Part shown: piece after piece, positions 36,475 to 45,340 of the stretch
Numbering within the stretch: position 1 is the stretch's first letter
How the letters are laid out: each line of letters begins with the position of its first letter
Assembly: GCA_000380225.1 (NCBI GenBank)
Contig: KB904821.1
Coordinates: forward strand, 1,850,830 to 1,914,829
DNA: 64,000 nt
Reading direction: 5' to 3'
From: a filamentous cyanobacterium ESFC-1
GTDB taxonomy: Bacteria; Cyanobacteriota; Cyanobacteriia; Cyanobacteriales; Spirulinaceae
Notes under the pieces: generated by a model
Databases searched by the model: none
The model's input: the letters and a program-made list of their open reading frames with translations, nothing else
Told to the model about the DNA's origin: nothing
Translations under genes and position numbers: made by a program

Positions 36475-37968
36475 ATGACTGTAATAGCCCCGACGAAAAC
36501 GAAGTATGAAGCTGTGATTGGCTTAGAAACCCATTGTCAATTAAACACAGCCACCAAAATTTTTAGCCCCGTTTCGACCAACTTTGATAGTCCACCGAAT
36601 ACCAATATCTCGCCGATTTGTTTGGGCTATCCGGGGGTGTTGCCTGTCCTCAATGAAAAGGTGCTAGAGTCGGCGGTGAAGGCTGGCCTCGCTTTGAATT
36701 GTCAGATTGCGCCTTATAGTAAATTTGACCGCAAACAGTATTTTTATCCCGATTTACCGAAAAATTACCAAATTTCCCAGTTCGATTTACCCATCGCCGA
36801 ACATGGTTGGCTAGAGATTGAATTGGTGGATGCCAAGGGGGATGAAGCCCAAAGAAAGAAAATTGGGATTACCCGCCTTCACATGGAAGAAGATGCGGGG
36901 AAACTGGTTCATGCGGGGAGCGATCGCCTTTCGGGTTCGACCCATTCTTTGGTAGACTTCAACCGGGCGGGTGTACCGTTACTCGAAATCGTCTCAGAAC
37001 CGGATATTCGCACCGGAGAGGAAGCGGCAGAGTACGGTCGTGAGTTGCGGCGGATTGTGCGTTACTTGGGCATCAGCGACGGTAATATGCAAGAAGGATC
37101 GTTGCGCTGTGATGTCAATATTTCCGTGCGTCCGGTGGGTCAAGAGGAGTTTGGCGTAAAGGTCGAAATCAAGAATATGAACTCCTTTAGTGCCATTCAA
37201 AAGGCGATTGATTACGAAATCGAACGGCAAATCAAGGCGATTGAAAACGGCGAACCGATTTTCCAAGAAACCCGTTTGTGGGAAGAAGGGGCGCAAAAAA
37301 CCATTAGCATGAGAAGTAAGGAAGGGTCGAGCGATTATCGCTATTTTCCCGAACCGGATTTGCCGCCGATTGAGGTGGCGAAGAAGCAGTTGGAGGAGTG
37401 GCGATCGCAACTTCCCGAACTTCCTGCCCAAAAGCGCGATCGCTACGAAAGCGAATACGGCCTTTCTGCCTATGATACCCGCATTCTCACCGACGATCTC
37501 GATGTCGCCCAATATTTTGAAGCGGCAGTAGCAAAAGGGGCAAACCCGAAAACTGTGGCAAACTGGGTCATGGGGGATATTGCCGCTTATGTGAACAGCG
37601 AAAAGCTCAACAGCATCACCGAAGTTGTCCTCAAAGCTGAAACCCTAGCCGAGTTAATCGCCCTAATTGAAGACAAAACCATTAGCGGCAAAATCGCCAA
37701 AGAAATTCTACCCGACCTCTTGACAAAAGAAGTTAAATCTGTACAAAAACTGGTAGAATCCAAGGGTTTAATTCAAATTTCTAACCCCGACGAACTCGAC
37801 GCAATTATCGACAAAGTTTTAGCCGCAAATCCCGATAAAGTCGAGCAATTCCGCAATGGTAAAACCAAGTTACAAGGCTTCTTTGTCGGTCAAGTGATGA
37901 AAGAAACCAGTGGTCGGGCTGACCCGAAGCTAACTAATCAAATCCTCGGCAAAAAGTTGAAGGGTTGA
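36475..37968 (+). CDS. gatB: Asp-tRNA(Asn)/Glu-tRNA(Gln) amidotransferase subunit B
   Basis: A 497-residue GatB. It opens [20 protein letters not shown] and has the family segments [50 protein letters not shown] and [10 protein letters not shown]. The helical YqeY-like tail ends [19 protein letters not shown]. GatB activates mischarged Glu-tRNA(Gln) by phosphorylation for amidation with ammonia from GatA; cyanobacteria lack GlnRS and need this pathway. The gatC and gatA genes are not in the window. The ATG lies inside ACTGATA heptamers (GATAACTGATGACTG). Confidence 0.95.
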   Translation: MTVIAPTKTKYEAVIGLETHCQLNTATKIFSPVSTNFDSPPNTNISPICLGYPGVLPVLNEKVLESAVKAGLALNCQIAPYSKFDRKQYFYPDLPKNYQISQFDLPIAEHGWLEIELVDAKGDEAQRKKIGITRLHMEEDAGKLVHAGSDRLSGSTHSLVDFNRAGVPLLEIVSEPDIRTGEEAAEYGRELRRIVRYLGISDGNMQEGSLRCDVNISVRPVGQEEFGVKVEIKNMNSFSAIQKAIDYEIERQIKAIENGEPIFQETRLWEEGAQKTISMRSKEGSSDYRYFPEPDLPPIEVAKKQLEEWRSQLPELPAQKRDRYESEYGLSAYDTRILTDDLDVAQYFEAAVAKGANPKTVANWVMGDIAAYVNSEKLNSITEVVLKAETLAELIALIEDKTISGKIAKEILPDLLTKEVKSVQKLVESKGLIQISNPDELDAIIDKVLAANPDKVEQFRNGKTKLQGFFVGQVMKETSGRADPKLTNQILGKKLKG

Positions 37969-37999
37969 TTACTCTAAAATCGAGCTAATATTTACCAGT

Positions 38000-38026
38000 A
38001 AGGGTGGGGTTTATCCTCACCCTTTT
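38000..38026 (+). terminator. Terminator of gatB
   Basis: Arms AAGGGTGGGG / TCCTCACCCTT around a short AT loop, followed by TTTG, 31 bp after the gatB stop. Confidence 0.7.
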
Positions 38027-38113
38027 GCGATACAACAACTTATACAACTACTATAAACAGACAAAAAGCATAATAAAAATGCTCAATAGTAAGCAATTCC
38101 AAAGTATTAGCTC

Positions 38114-38455
38114 ATGGCAAAATTTTACTATCGCGGCATGGCAGAGCAAAATGGTAAGCCGAAAATAGGTCGTAGTGCTAGATTATTAGGTGTGAGACCT
38201 AGTATTGATGTCGATATTGAAGAGGTATCCGCAGGTTATCTCGATGAGCAAGGTTATTTGTTGCCAGAGTCAAAACGGGAACTTCAAGAAATTCTCATTC
38301 CTATAGTAATTAGAAATACAAAAGGAATGTCTGTTTCTCTTTCAATTGAAGGTTTACCCCGATTTCGCCGACCCGCGAAATTCGGTGGAATAGGAAAAGA
38401 CCCCCTATGGCAAATTGATGATAAACACATTATTGGAGATTTGCAGGCTGTCTAA
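38114..38455 (+). CDS. Uncharacterised 113-residue protein, possible toxin-like
   Basis: Starts MAKFYYRGMAEQNGKPKIG, followed by RSARLLGVRPSIDVDIEEV and a basic C-terminus (GLPRFRRPAKFGG). The YRG start recalls small ADP-ribosyltransferase-fold toxins such as Tse2, but catalytic residues cannot be assigned with confidence. No signal peptide. Another unknown gene follows at 38588; between them a 21-codon frame (38495-38560, MSLKRYETALANTQNYWEKL) has coding-like composition but no support. Confidence 0.5.
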   Translation: MAKFYYRGMAEQNGKPKIGRSARLLGVRPSIDVDIEEVSAGYLDEQGYLLPESKRELQEILIPIVIRNTKGMSVSLSIEGLPRFRRPAKFGGIGKDPLWQIDDKHIIGDLQAV

Positions 38456-38587
38456 AATAGTCCGACGCACGTTAGCATTTTGCCAAGAGTTACCATGTCT
38501 TTAAAACGGTATGAAACAGCATTAGCAAATACCCAAAATTACTGGGAAAAGCTTGATTGATTTTATCTATTTTAGGAGTATATAATA

Positions 38588-39112
38588 ATGGCGTGGATCT
38601 TTAGCTTGTCAGTAGAATGTGGCGCTGATGAAAAGAATGTTAATAAATTTGCCGAATATTTTGAAAGCAGAGAATGGCTGCTTTCTAATGATATTAAGTG
38701 TCGATGTCATACCGATACTTTCCAAGATATAGAGCAAAACTGGTGGTGCCGAGTTTATCCTAAAAACATCAGTGAAGTGGGAATAGATAGCCCTGAAAGT
38801 GCTTATGCCATGACAGAGTTAGGGATTTTATTTTATCAAACTCTACGGTCGTCTCCTCCATTTCGTTATGCTTTAGTTGGGGTTGAAGTGGATGAATTTA
38901 GAACCTACAGCGAACTCATCGAAGATTTACCCAACTTATCTCTACCGGGATTAGTGATAGCAAAAGAACTTAGTCCAATTCTAGAAACATCACCACTTTT
39001 TCGATTGTTTGGCCCTAGTTATATATGGCAACCTTACCAGGGAGAAGTTTATAATCCCTTAATCGCATCCCCAGATTTAAGCAATAAGTTAAAAGAACTT
39101 TTGGCTATATAG
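38588..39112 (+). CDS. Uncharacterised 174-residue protein
   Basis: Acidic, cytoplasmic protein with aromatic residues (NWWCRVYPKNISEVGIDSPE, then AYAMTELGILFYQTLRSSPP). A ribosome binding site TAGGAGT lies 12 bases before the ATG. It recalls immunity-type proteins (small, acidic, alpha/beta) and follows a possible toxin-like gene, so a toxin-immunity pair is conceivable. I recognise no family. The 257 bp to pepA contain no convincing gene. Confidence 0.5.
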   Translation: MAWIFSLSVECGADEKNVNKFAEYFESREWLLSNDIKCRCHTDTFQDIEQNWWCRVYPKNISEVGIDSPESAYAMTELGILFYQTLRSSPPFRYALVGVEVDEFRTYSELIEDLPNLSLPGLVIAKELSPILETSPLFRLFGPSYIWQPYQGEVYNPLIASPDLSNKLKELLAI

Positions 39113-39369
39113 CATTTACAAGTAGTTTGTAGTTTGGGTCTTTGAGTCACCCGTCTAATTTCTTCTTGAAGTTGGTCACACAACACGATTTGGATAGTTT
39201 CGCTCACCATCAAGGTTTGAAGATTAGTCAACTTTTGACCGATTGAGAAGCTAATCCAACTGATATTCAATGGGGTTGATGGGGTGGAAAGCCTAGAATT
39301 AAGCAACCAAAGGTCAATTTCGGTTACTCTAGCCCTTAGTAGTGACAAAACAAGATAAGAAAGTCAAGA

Positions 39370-40827
39370 ATGCAGATTACAGCAGTTAGTACATCGGAAC
39401 TAAAATGGGAAGGGGAAACCCTGGCATTGGGCGTATTTGAAGGGGATACCGAATGCGCTGACCTCGATAAGCGGTTGGGGGGTGTTTTGGCTGAAGTGAT
39501 GGCCGAAGCTGAGTTTGAGGGGAAAAGCGGCAGTAGTGTGGTGACGCGAGTGGGAAGTAGTAGCCCGATTCGCAAAGTGATTTTAGTCGGGTTGGGCAAA
39601 GCTGAAGATTGGCAACTCGAAGGCATGAGAAGTGCCGCGGCCAGTATTGCCCGTTTGGCCAAGCAAAACTATGTGAAGGGGTTGGGGGTTTGTTTGCCAC
39701 CCCTCGAAAGTGACAATGCGACGGCCAGCGCGATCGCCCAAGGGATTATACTGGCATTACATAGCGATCGCCGCTTCAAATCCGAACCCGAAGAACAGAA
39801 ACTCAAACTCGAAACCGTCGAGATTTTGGGGATAAATGATGCCGGGGACGCGATCGCGCAGGCCGAAGCCCTCAGTTCCGGTACAATTCTAGCACGGGAG
39901 TTAGTCGCTGCCCCCGCCAACAGCGTCACCCCCATTACCCTCGCCGAAACCGCCCAACAACTCGCCGCCGATTACGGCTTAGAGTTGGAAATCCTTGAAA
40001 AAGCAGAATGCGAAAAACTCGGCATGGGCGCATATCTGGGAGTCGCTCAAGCCTCCGATTTACCGCCGAAATTCATCCACCTCACCTACAAACCCCAAAG
40101 TACCCCTCGCCGCAAACTCGCCATCGTCGGGAAAGGTTTAACCTTCGATTCGGGGGGTCTTAACCTCAAAACCGGGGGTAGTGGCATCGAAACCATGAAA
40201 ATGGATATGGGAGGCGCAGGGGCGACTCTAGGGGCAGCCAAAGCTATCGGCCAAATTAAGCCCGATGTCGAGGTACATTTCATTGTCGCCGCCACCGAAA
40301 ACATGATTAGCGGTCACGCCATGCACCCAGGAGACATTCTCACCGCTTCTAATGGCAAAACCATCGAAGTCAATAACACCGACGCAGAAGGGCGTTTAAC
40401 CCTCGCTGATGCCTTGGTATTTGCCGAGAAGCTAGAAGTAGATGCCATTGTCGATTTAGCCACCCTCACCGGGGCTTGTATGGTCGCCCTAGGCAATAAT
40501 ATCGCCGGGTTATGGAGTACCGACGACACCCTCGCCGACGAACTCAAAAAAGCAGCAGAGGCCGCCGGGGAGAAGTTCTGGCAAATGCCGATTGAGGAGA
40601 AGTATTTTGAGGGCATGAAGTCCCAATATGCAGACATGAAGAACACCGGGCCGCGGGCGGGGGGTTCGATTACTGCAACTTTATTTTTAAAACAGTTTGT
40701 GGAGAAAACCCCTTGGATTCATTTAGATATTGCCGGCCCCGTTTGGGCAGATGATACCTCTGGTGTTAATAATAGCGGGGCGACAGGATTCCCTGCCCGG
40801 ACTTTGGTGCATTGGGTGTTGAGTTAG
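39370..40827 (+). CDS. pepA: Leucyl (cytosol) aminopeptidase
   Basis: A 485-residue M17 aminopeptidase, full length. The C-terminal catalytic domain has [14 protein letters not shown] with a metal-binding Lys/Asp, KMDMGGAGA, and the family signature [14 protein letters not shown] near residue 336. A hexameric two-metal enzyme that trims N-terminal residues, mainly Leu, in peptide turnover. The N-terminal domain (about 1-165) is complete. Start ATG 39370. It is monocistronic, with a terminator 15 bp after the stop. Confidence 0.95.
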   Translation: MQITAVSTSELKWEGETLALGVFEGDTECADLDKRLGGVLAEVMAEAEFEGKSGSSVVTRVGSSSPIRKVILVGLGKAEDWQLEGMRSAAASIARLAKQNYVKGLGVCLPPLESDNATASAIAQGIILALHSDRRFKSEPEEQKLKLETVEILGINDAGDAIAQAEALSSGTILARELVAAPANSVTPITLAETAQQLAADYGLELEILEKAECEKLGMGAYLGVAQASDLPPKFIHLTYKPQSTPRRKLAIVGKGLTFDSGGLNLKTGGSGIETMKMDMGGAGATLGAAKAIGQIKPDVEVHFIVAATENMISGHAMHPGDILTASNGKTIEVNNTDAEGRLTLADALVFAEKLEVDAIVDLATLTGACMVALGNNIAGLWSTDDTLADELKKAAEAAGEKFWQMPIEEKYFEGMKSQYADMKNTGPRAGGSITATLFLKQFVEKTPWIHLDIAGPVWADDTSGVNNSGATGFPARTLVHWVLS

Positions 40828-40842
40828 GTTTTTCTATTGCTT

Positions 40843-40875
40843 AAAACCCCGGTAACTTAGGTGTAACCGGGGTTT
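40843..40875 (+). terminator. Terminator of pepA (AACCCCGG hairpin)
   Basis: Arms AAAACCCCGGT / ACCGGGGTTTT with a loop containing TAACTTAGGTGT A, followed by T. Member of the hairpin family found after clpB and alaS. Confidence 0.8.
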
Positions 40876-40898
40876 TTGTGGTTGTTGTAGTTGACAAC

Positions 40899-40921
40899 TC
40901 TCCGTCCTGAAGGAGCGGAGA
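40899..40921. repeat. IS200/IS605-like end hairpin
   Basis: Stem TCTCCG-TCCT with loop GA and one bulged G, followed by TTCTCGTTTC. This is the form of the right-end hairpins that follow tnpB genes in cyanobacteria, but no tnpB or tnpA sequence is adjacent. Possibly a solo end. Confidence 0.4.
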
Positions 40922-41428
40922 TTCTCGTTTCTTTCAGGTTGCCTCTTAACTAGACTTTGGATCGACAGACACCTAAATATCTTCCCCTTAGTCCCCGCTA
41001 CTACCGACTCAACGAGCGTTTTATTTCTTGGTTTCTAGTCCAAGATACGTCCTGCCCGGACGCAGAAAGTATGTTTTCACAACTGCTCCTTCAAAGTTTT
41101 ACAACAGCAAGGATTGTGCTGAAAACCCCTTACTTTAACTATTGAGTTGGTTAGGTTTGTTGTAGTGCGGCCCACATTACTGGTCACTCGCACACCTAAT
41201 ATTATAATATAAAGCCGTCCTATAAGCGCGCCCGTCCCCGCGTCGCCGTAAGCGTCGAGACCCCGCGCCGCCGTAAGGCGCACCTTGTAGCTCGACAAGA
41301 CAGGCGCAAGGGAACGCTCGGCAAGACAGGACGGGGAACCTGAAACCCAGAATTTTTGGTAATCGAGCCATAAGACTGAGCGCGAAGTCTATAGCAGTAG
41401 CACTTCGGGTCAGGACGTGGTGGAGTTT

Positions 41429-41464
41429 GCCCTCACCCCAACCCCTCTCCCGTGGGAGAGGGGC
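41429..41464. repeat. REP-like palindrome, copy 4
   Basis: Same orientation as copy 1 at 1251: GCCCTCACCCCAACCCCTCT then CCCGTGGGAGAGGGGC. Confidence 0.8.
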
Positions 41465-41622
41465 TTGTTTTCTAAAAATAGAAACGGTGTCCTAACCGCT
41501 TTGGCGGTTGCTATACCTTGAAAGGGCAGGGTTAGCTCCGGATTTGAAAATGGGCGGGGAGACCCCGCCCCTACGAGCCTAAAACTGTTTAATTCTGGGT
41601 TAAAACCAGTTAATTTAATTCC

Positions 41623-42072
41623 TTAAGCTTCGGTGCCAAGTTGGGTTTGTTCGGGGGGTGCAAAGCCGAAATAAGCCGCAGGTAAGGCGATGACGATATG
41701 TAACCAAACATCGTTACCAAACAAGGGCATCAAGCCGAAAAAGGTGTGAGTAAAGGGTAGTAAACCTAAGATAGCAAGACCGAGATAAGCCACTGCTACA
41801 ATTCGAGCATAAGCCCGCGCACCTAAGAAACTGGTTGAGGTAATAATGCCAGCGAAACCGAATAGAAGGTGAGCGCTATTATGAATGAAATTAACGGGAA
41901 ATAAACCGAAGAGATAGCCAAAGCCTTTGACATAGTTATCTAGGTCAGAATCAAGGGCAATGGAAGGGTCAGCACCTTCGGGGGGAATGGTGACTAAATT
42001 GGGGATATAGCCAGCCGTTCCTACTATTAAAAAGGCAATTCCTAAGATTAAGGCAAATCTTTGGGCGTTCAT
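41623..42072 (-). CDS. DUF4383 family membrane protein
   Basis: A 149-residue protein with four membrane helices: RFALILGIAFLIVGTAGYIP, then a periplasmic loop, VNFIHNSAHLLFGFAGIITS, ARIVAVAYLGLAILGLLPF and DVWLHIVIALPAAYFGF. This matches DUF4383, common in cyanobacteria and actinobacteria and of unknown function. The conserved His residues in helices 2 and 4 (NSAHLLFG, WLHIV) could bind a metal or haem, but this is a guess. AGGAGG lies 7 bases before the ATG. Confidence 0.8.
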   Translation of the reverse strand: MNAQRFALILGIAFLIVGTAGYIPNLVTIPPEGADPSIALDSDLDNYVKGFGYLFGLFPVNFIHNSAHLLFGFAGIITSTSFLGARAYARIVAVAYLGLAILGLLPFTHTFFGLMPLFGNDVWLHIVIALPAAYFGFAPPEQTQLGTEA

Positions 42073-42285
42073 CTAAAATTCCTCCTGTTAAATTTATTTT
42101 TTGACAATTTTAAAACGACCTCAATCTAGATAAATTATGATTGAGATCGAACGCTATAGTTCTATATTCAGCGTATTTTAAAAGTTTTTTACTCTATCTT
42201 TAGGGGTGATTTGCCTTGACAAGATGAGTTTTTATATCTTTGGTCTGGGTGCGATCGCACGATGGGAGTAGATTACCATCTCGAT

Positions 42286-42936
42286 TTATTTTTGTCTTCT
42301 TTCTATCGCCATAATGAACAGGGATTTTTTACAATCCCATTGCAATTGAGCCAAGGCCACACTGCCTAAACTCATCACGATTCCCGTGAATAAAAATTGC
42401 CAGACGGCCACAAAAGGTAGAATGGCAATACTCGCAGCATGAAGGCTACCAATAATAATTAAAGTGCGCGATCGCAAACCCAATCCTGTACAAATATACC
42501 CCAAACCGACTAAGACTAACCACAACGGACATAAATTCGCTAATACCCAAGGCCAACCGCAGAAAATTCCTAAATCGGTAATCACTAATCCTAAACCCAT
42601 CAACACCGTCCAACTGTGAATAATCCAACCTTTTCGATCTTCATAAACCCAATCAGGTGTGATGATTAGCGTGGCAAAAATTCCAGCAATCGTCAGCATA
42701 GACCAACAAATAGCCTGTAATGTCCAGTCAACGGCTAGAAATTGGGCGGTAATAAAAATAATTCCTGATAAAAAACCCCAAACCAAACAGGCTTGATCGA
42801 AACGCGTGTAAAAAGTAGAGAACAAAACCACAGAACCCATTTGCCAGTGAAGATTAATTTGTCCTGGTCGTTGTGGCACTTCAAATAAACTTGGTTTTGG
42901 AGCCAATAAAGGCATTGATGAATCAAAAAATGTCAT
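42286..42936 (-). CDS. Uncharacterised six- to seven-helix membrane protein
   Basis: A 216-residue protein. After a 45-residue hydrophilic N-terminus come hydrophobic segments around ACLVWGFLSGIIFITAQFLA, AICWSMLTIAGIFATLIITP, HSWTVLMGLGLVITDLGIF, PLWLVLVGLGYICTGLGL and AILPFVAVWQFLFTGIVMSL. No catalytic or binding motif is seen and I cannot name the family. It is co-directional with DUF4383 but 213 bp separate them. Confidence 0.6.
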   Translation of the reverse strand: MTFFDSSMPLLAPKPSLFEVPQRPGQINLHWQMGSVVLFSTFYTRFDQACLVWGFLSGIIFITAQFLAVDWTLQAICWSMLTIAGIFATLIITPDWVYEDRKGWIIHSWTVLMGLGLVITDLGIFCGWPWVLANLCPLWLVLVGLGYICTGLGLRSRTLIIIGSLHAASIAILPFVAVWQFLFTGIVMSLGSVALAQLQWDCKKSLFIMAIERRQK

Positions 42937-43171
42937 AAGAGCTTGATATAAACAGACAAGAATCTAAATAAAAACTATAATAAAGCTTTTCAGTTTGGCT
43001 TCTCATTTTTAGCTTTTTGTCTAGATTACTTTGATGTTAGCTACTAGCCCTGGGAATGTCATTATACGAAAGGGTAAGATTTCTCGGAGATTTATAGTTG
43101 TTCTCTCTCGCTTGATAGAAGTATTTATCTTAAACTTTTAAGGGATAGAATGTAATATATAATACATTTTC

Positions 43172-43202
43172 CCAAAAAAATAAGGCTCTCGCGAACCTTA
43201 TC
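43172..43202 (-). terminator. Rho-independent terminator, minus strand
   Basis: On the minus strand the stem ATAAGGTTC / GAGCCTTAT (one mismatch) with loop GCGA runs into seven T. It lies 600 bp downstream of the small membrane protein gene at 43803-43916, so it ends either a long 3' UTR or an unseen RNA. Confidence 0.55.
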
Positions 43203-43231
43203 TTTTGACTTACATTTTGATATGAATTACC

Positions 43232-43266
43232 ACTACTTACTTCGTTGAAGTAGTAGTTTTTTGAAA
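43232..43266 (+). terminator. Hairpin with T-run, plus strand
   Basis: Arms ACTACTTACTTC / GAAGTAGTAGT around GTT, followed by TTTTT. It could be a terminator or an IS200/IS605-type end. No plus-strand gene lies within 1 kb upstream. A similar hairpin (TCTCCTCCCTACTTCGTTGA, from about 43751) lies on the other side of the MITE. Confidence 0.4.
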
Positions 43267-43600
43267 ACCATTACTTTAACTTTTCAGTCCCAGGTCTTAT
43301 TCTGGTTCGTGATTTCCCGTTTCACAGGTCAATGCCTCTAATTAGCTGGCTCATTGTTGGTCTTACTCGTCCTCCACAGGCAGCAACGACAATTCCGTTC
43401 GTTGACTAGCACTTGCTAGATTGGGTAATGAGCGTTGTTTTGTTGGACTAGCTTATATTTAGATTAGTTTTATAGCACCAGTGACACAGAGGCTTTCTTA
43501 GATTGAGGTCGAGAGCGAATCCCTGGCACACTTCTAAGAACTACACAACATTGATAGTCTAGCTATGTAGCAACACAATAATAATACGCTTATTTCACAC
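43267..43600. other. Gene-free stretch left of a MITE
   Basis: No open frame with coding character on either strand. Begins with a segment (TTACTTTAACTTTTCAGTCC) whose first half recurs near 41127. Ends at the MITE at 43601. The 42937-43171 stretch before it is AT-rich and also empty. Confidence 0.5.
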
Positions 43601-43722
43601 TACTGGCGTGACACAGCTAAAATGAGGCTTTAGTAGGGTGGGTTAGGCGGCTAAAACTTTTGCTGTGACCGCAATAAGCGCAATCTGCCGTAACCCACCG
43701 TTTAAGATGTGTCGCGGCACTA
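43601..43722. mobile_element. MITE copy, 122 bp
   Basis: From TACTGGCGTGACACAG to GTGTCGCGGCACTA; the ends form imperfect inverted repeats of about 16 bp beginning with TA. Internal GGTGGGTTAGGCGGCTAAAA and GCCGTAACCCACCG match the copies at 28963-29206, in opposite orientation. Confidence 0.7.
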
Positions 43723-43802
43723 CCCAGTCAATCTACTTGGGGGCCAGCCATCTCCTCCCTACTTCGTTGAGGAAGGAGAATTTCGCCCCAAACCCCTTTC
43801 TG

Positions 43803-43916
43803 TTAAACCGAACGAGTGCGATTGGGCAGTATCCAAACTAAAATCGGGGATACAACAATAGCCATAATGGTAACAGCGACAATGACAGTGAAGGCTTCGG
43901 TTAATTCCGGTGTCAT
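43803..43916 (-). CDS. Small single-helix membrane protein (37 residues)
   Basis: Minus-strand ATG 43914-43916 is preceded by GGAGGGAAAAACG, a near-perfect ribosome binding site at the right distance. The product begins MTPELTEAFTVIVAVTIMAI, continues VVSPILVWILP and ends NRTRSV: a short acidic N-terminus, one membrane helix (about 9-30) and a basic C-terminus. This is the build of the small subunits of photosynthetic or respiratory complexes (Psb, Pet, Ndh types), but I cannot match it to a named one. It lies beyond a repeat-rich stretch and is monocistronic. Confidence 0.65.
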   Translation of the reverse strand: MTPELTEAFTVIVAVTIMAIVVSPILVWILPNRTRSV

Positions 43917-44056
43917 CGTTTTTCCCTCCGAGTTTAAAAATTGTTTAACTATGTCTCTATTGTGACATTTTTGTATTATTCATTACAGAAAAAAAGCAAA
44001 AATGTTATCTAAGTTGACAATTCTCTCTACACTCTCGGATTTTGGCTTTCCTGAAA

Positions 44057-44905
44057 TTACCCCTTGACTTGCTTTTGTTCGCAAACTAGGGTGAGACTCG
44101 TCCATTGACCTTTGGCGTTGTAAGTGCGGACTAAACGCTGTCTGCGATTGGCTTCGAGTAGCCAGCCGAGTTCTAATACAAAGGGATTTCCCGGACGAAT
44201 CTGCAAGGGACAGTTACAGGATGCACCGTCGGGTAACAGCAAAATTTGAACGGGAAGGGAACCCTCTGTAAAGAGCAACTTCTGGGGCTGAATCTGAGCT
44301 GTCGAGGTTATGGTTTGCGGGGCTTTGGGACTGCCGAAACTCAGTTTTTGCTCGATTGTGTCAGAATTGATTTTTTCGATGTGGAGATGGGTCGTGTAAG
44401 TGCGACTGGGGGACAAATCTGGGGAGAGGGTGGTGGCTGTACCTTCCCAAGTGCCGAGGAGTTGGTCTACCGTGAGATGGGGACGTTCGGAGGTGTTGCT
44501 GTTGGCTTTTTGCTCGCGAATGAGGGTGATGCGATCGCACTCGCTTTCTCGATTATAGAGTTGTACGAGACGCAAGCGGCGATCGCCCTCGATTAATCCC
44601 AATTCTGCCCCAAACTCTGTAAACGGCCCCCACTGCATCGAACCTTGGGAAAATGCCCCATTCTCGAAACATAACACACTACGAGACAAAGAACTATATT
44701 CAAATACCTTGTCTTGGGGAGGTTCATTAGGAGGACAACGACGCACCATTTGACGAATGGTTTGGTTGTTGTTCAAACCTTCCAGGGATACCACGGTGGG
44801 GGTATCTTTAATAATTTCACCTTGGGGGGTGAGTTGGGTAAACGAGCCTTGCCATTCTCCTAAGTTTTGTAAAATGTTTTGCCATTGTGAGGTGATTTCA
44901 GTCAT
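44057..44905 (-). CDS. DUF3598 family protein (calycin-like)
   Basis: A 282-residue, Trp- and Gln-rich protein with two similar halves, each starting with a W-containing strand (WQNILQNLGEWQGSFTQLTP and VDQLLGTWEGTATTLSPDLS) and ending in an RRLRLVQLYN/RRQRLVRTYN motif. This is the duplicated lipocalin/FABP-like barrel of DUF3598, found mainly in cyanobacteria and algae. A small hydrophobic or pigment ligand is plausible but not known. The ATG follows directly on ACTGATA heptamers (about 44906-44932) that may supply the start codon. Confidence 0.75.
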   Translation of the reverse strand: MTEITSQWQNILQNLGEWQGSFTQLTPQGEIIKDTPTVVSLEGLNNNQTIRQMVRRCPPNEPPQDKVFEYSSLSRSVLCFENGAFSQGSMQWGPFTEFGAELGLIEGDRRLRLVQLYNRESECDRITLIREQKANSNTSERPHLTVDQLLGTWEGTATTLSPDLSPSRTYTTHLHIEKINSDTIEQKLSFGSPKAPQTITSTAQIQPQKLLFTEGSLPVQILLLPDGASCNCPLQIRPGNPFVLELGWLLEANRRQRLVRTYNAKGQWTSLTLVCEQKQVKG

Positions 44906-45001
44906 CAGTTATCAGTTATCAGTTATCAGTGATAGAATTATAGTTAATTAATAGTAGACGCGATCGCGACTCATAACGTAAACCTCCAACTTAATAAGAT
45001 T

Positions 45002-45340
45002 ATGGCTCAATCTAAATCATCTGACGCTTTCATTTCGGGTAGCTATTCCATTCCCACCTTTGTTACCAAATCCGAGCAGTTTGACCCGATGTATCATGCC
45101 GCAATTGTTCGCAAAAGGTCAGGGAGAAAACCGAAGTATTTTGTAATTGACGAAGAAACTTCCGAAGAATATGAAGTGGATGCAAGTGAAGCTTGGGCTA
45201 GATTAATAAACCCTTTTCTTGCAGGTGCGATGAGTCACGATATTATTCCCGCTATATCGAAAGTTTTAAAACGAGACGGATGGAGCAAGTTATTGTACGA
45301 TCCTATTATTAGTTGTATGGATATAGAAGCAACAATTTAA
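45002..45340 (+). CDS. Uncharacterised protein, first of a pair
   Basis: A 112-residue protein: an N-terminal stretch (SYSIPTFVTKSEQFDPMYHA), a basic strand (IVRKRSGRKPKYFVIDEETS), then helices (EAWARLINPFLAGAMSHD). No family recognised. The stop lies 28 bp inside the next frame, so the two are probably co-translated. No membrane segment or signal peptide. Confidence 0.5.
   Translation: MAQSKSSDAFISGSYSIPTFVTKSEQFDPMYHAAIVRKRSGRKPKYFVIDEETSEEYEVDASEAWARLINPFLAGAMSHDIIPAISKVLKRDGWSKLLYDPIISCMDIEATI

Larger units (their letters stand above)
40876..41622. other. Gene-free, repeat-filled region
   Basis: No convincing gene. From left to right: a hairpin TCTCCGTCCT-GA-AGGAGCGGAGA (40899-40921) resembling IS200/IS605 ends; about 220 bp ending in a segment (TGAAAACCCCTTACTTTAAC, near 41119) that recurs at 43262; the GC-rich GACCCCGCGCCGCCGTAAGG block (from about 41258); REP-like copy 4 (41429-41464); and a palindrome GGGCGGGGAGACCCCGCCC (41552-41570). 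It looks like a landing zone for small repeats. Confidence 0.6.

Noticed and set aside
39049-39348. Minus-strand frame of 99 codons between two plus-strand genes
   Set aside because: Partly antisense to the preceding gene and without a domain; some likeness to coding sequence in the middle, but not enough to call a gene remnant.
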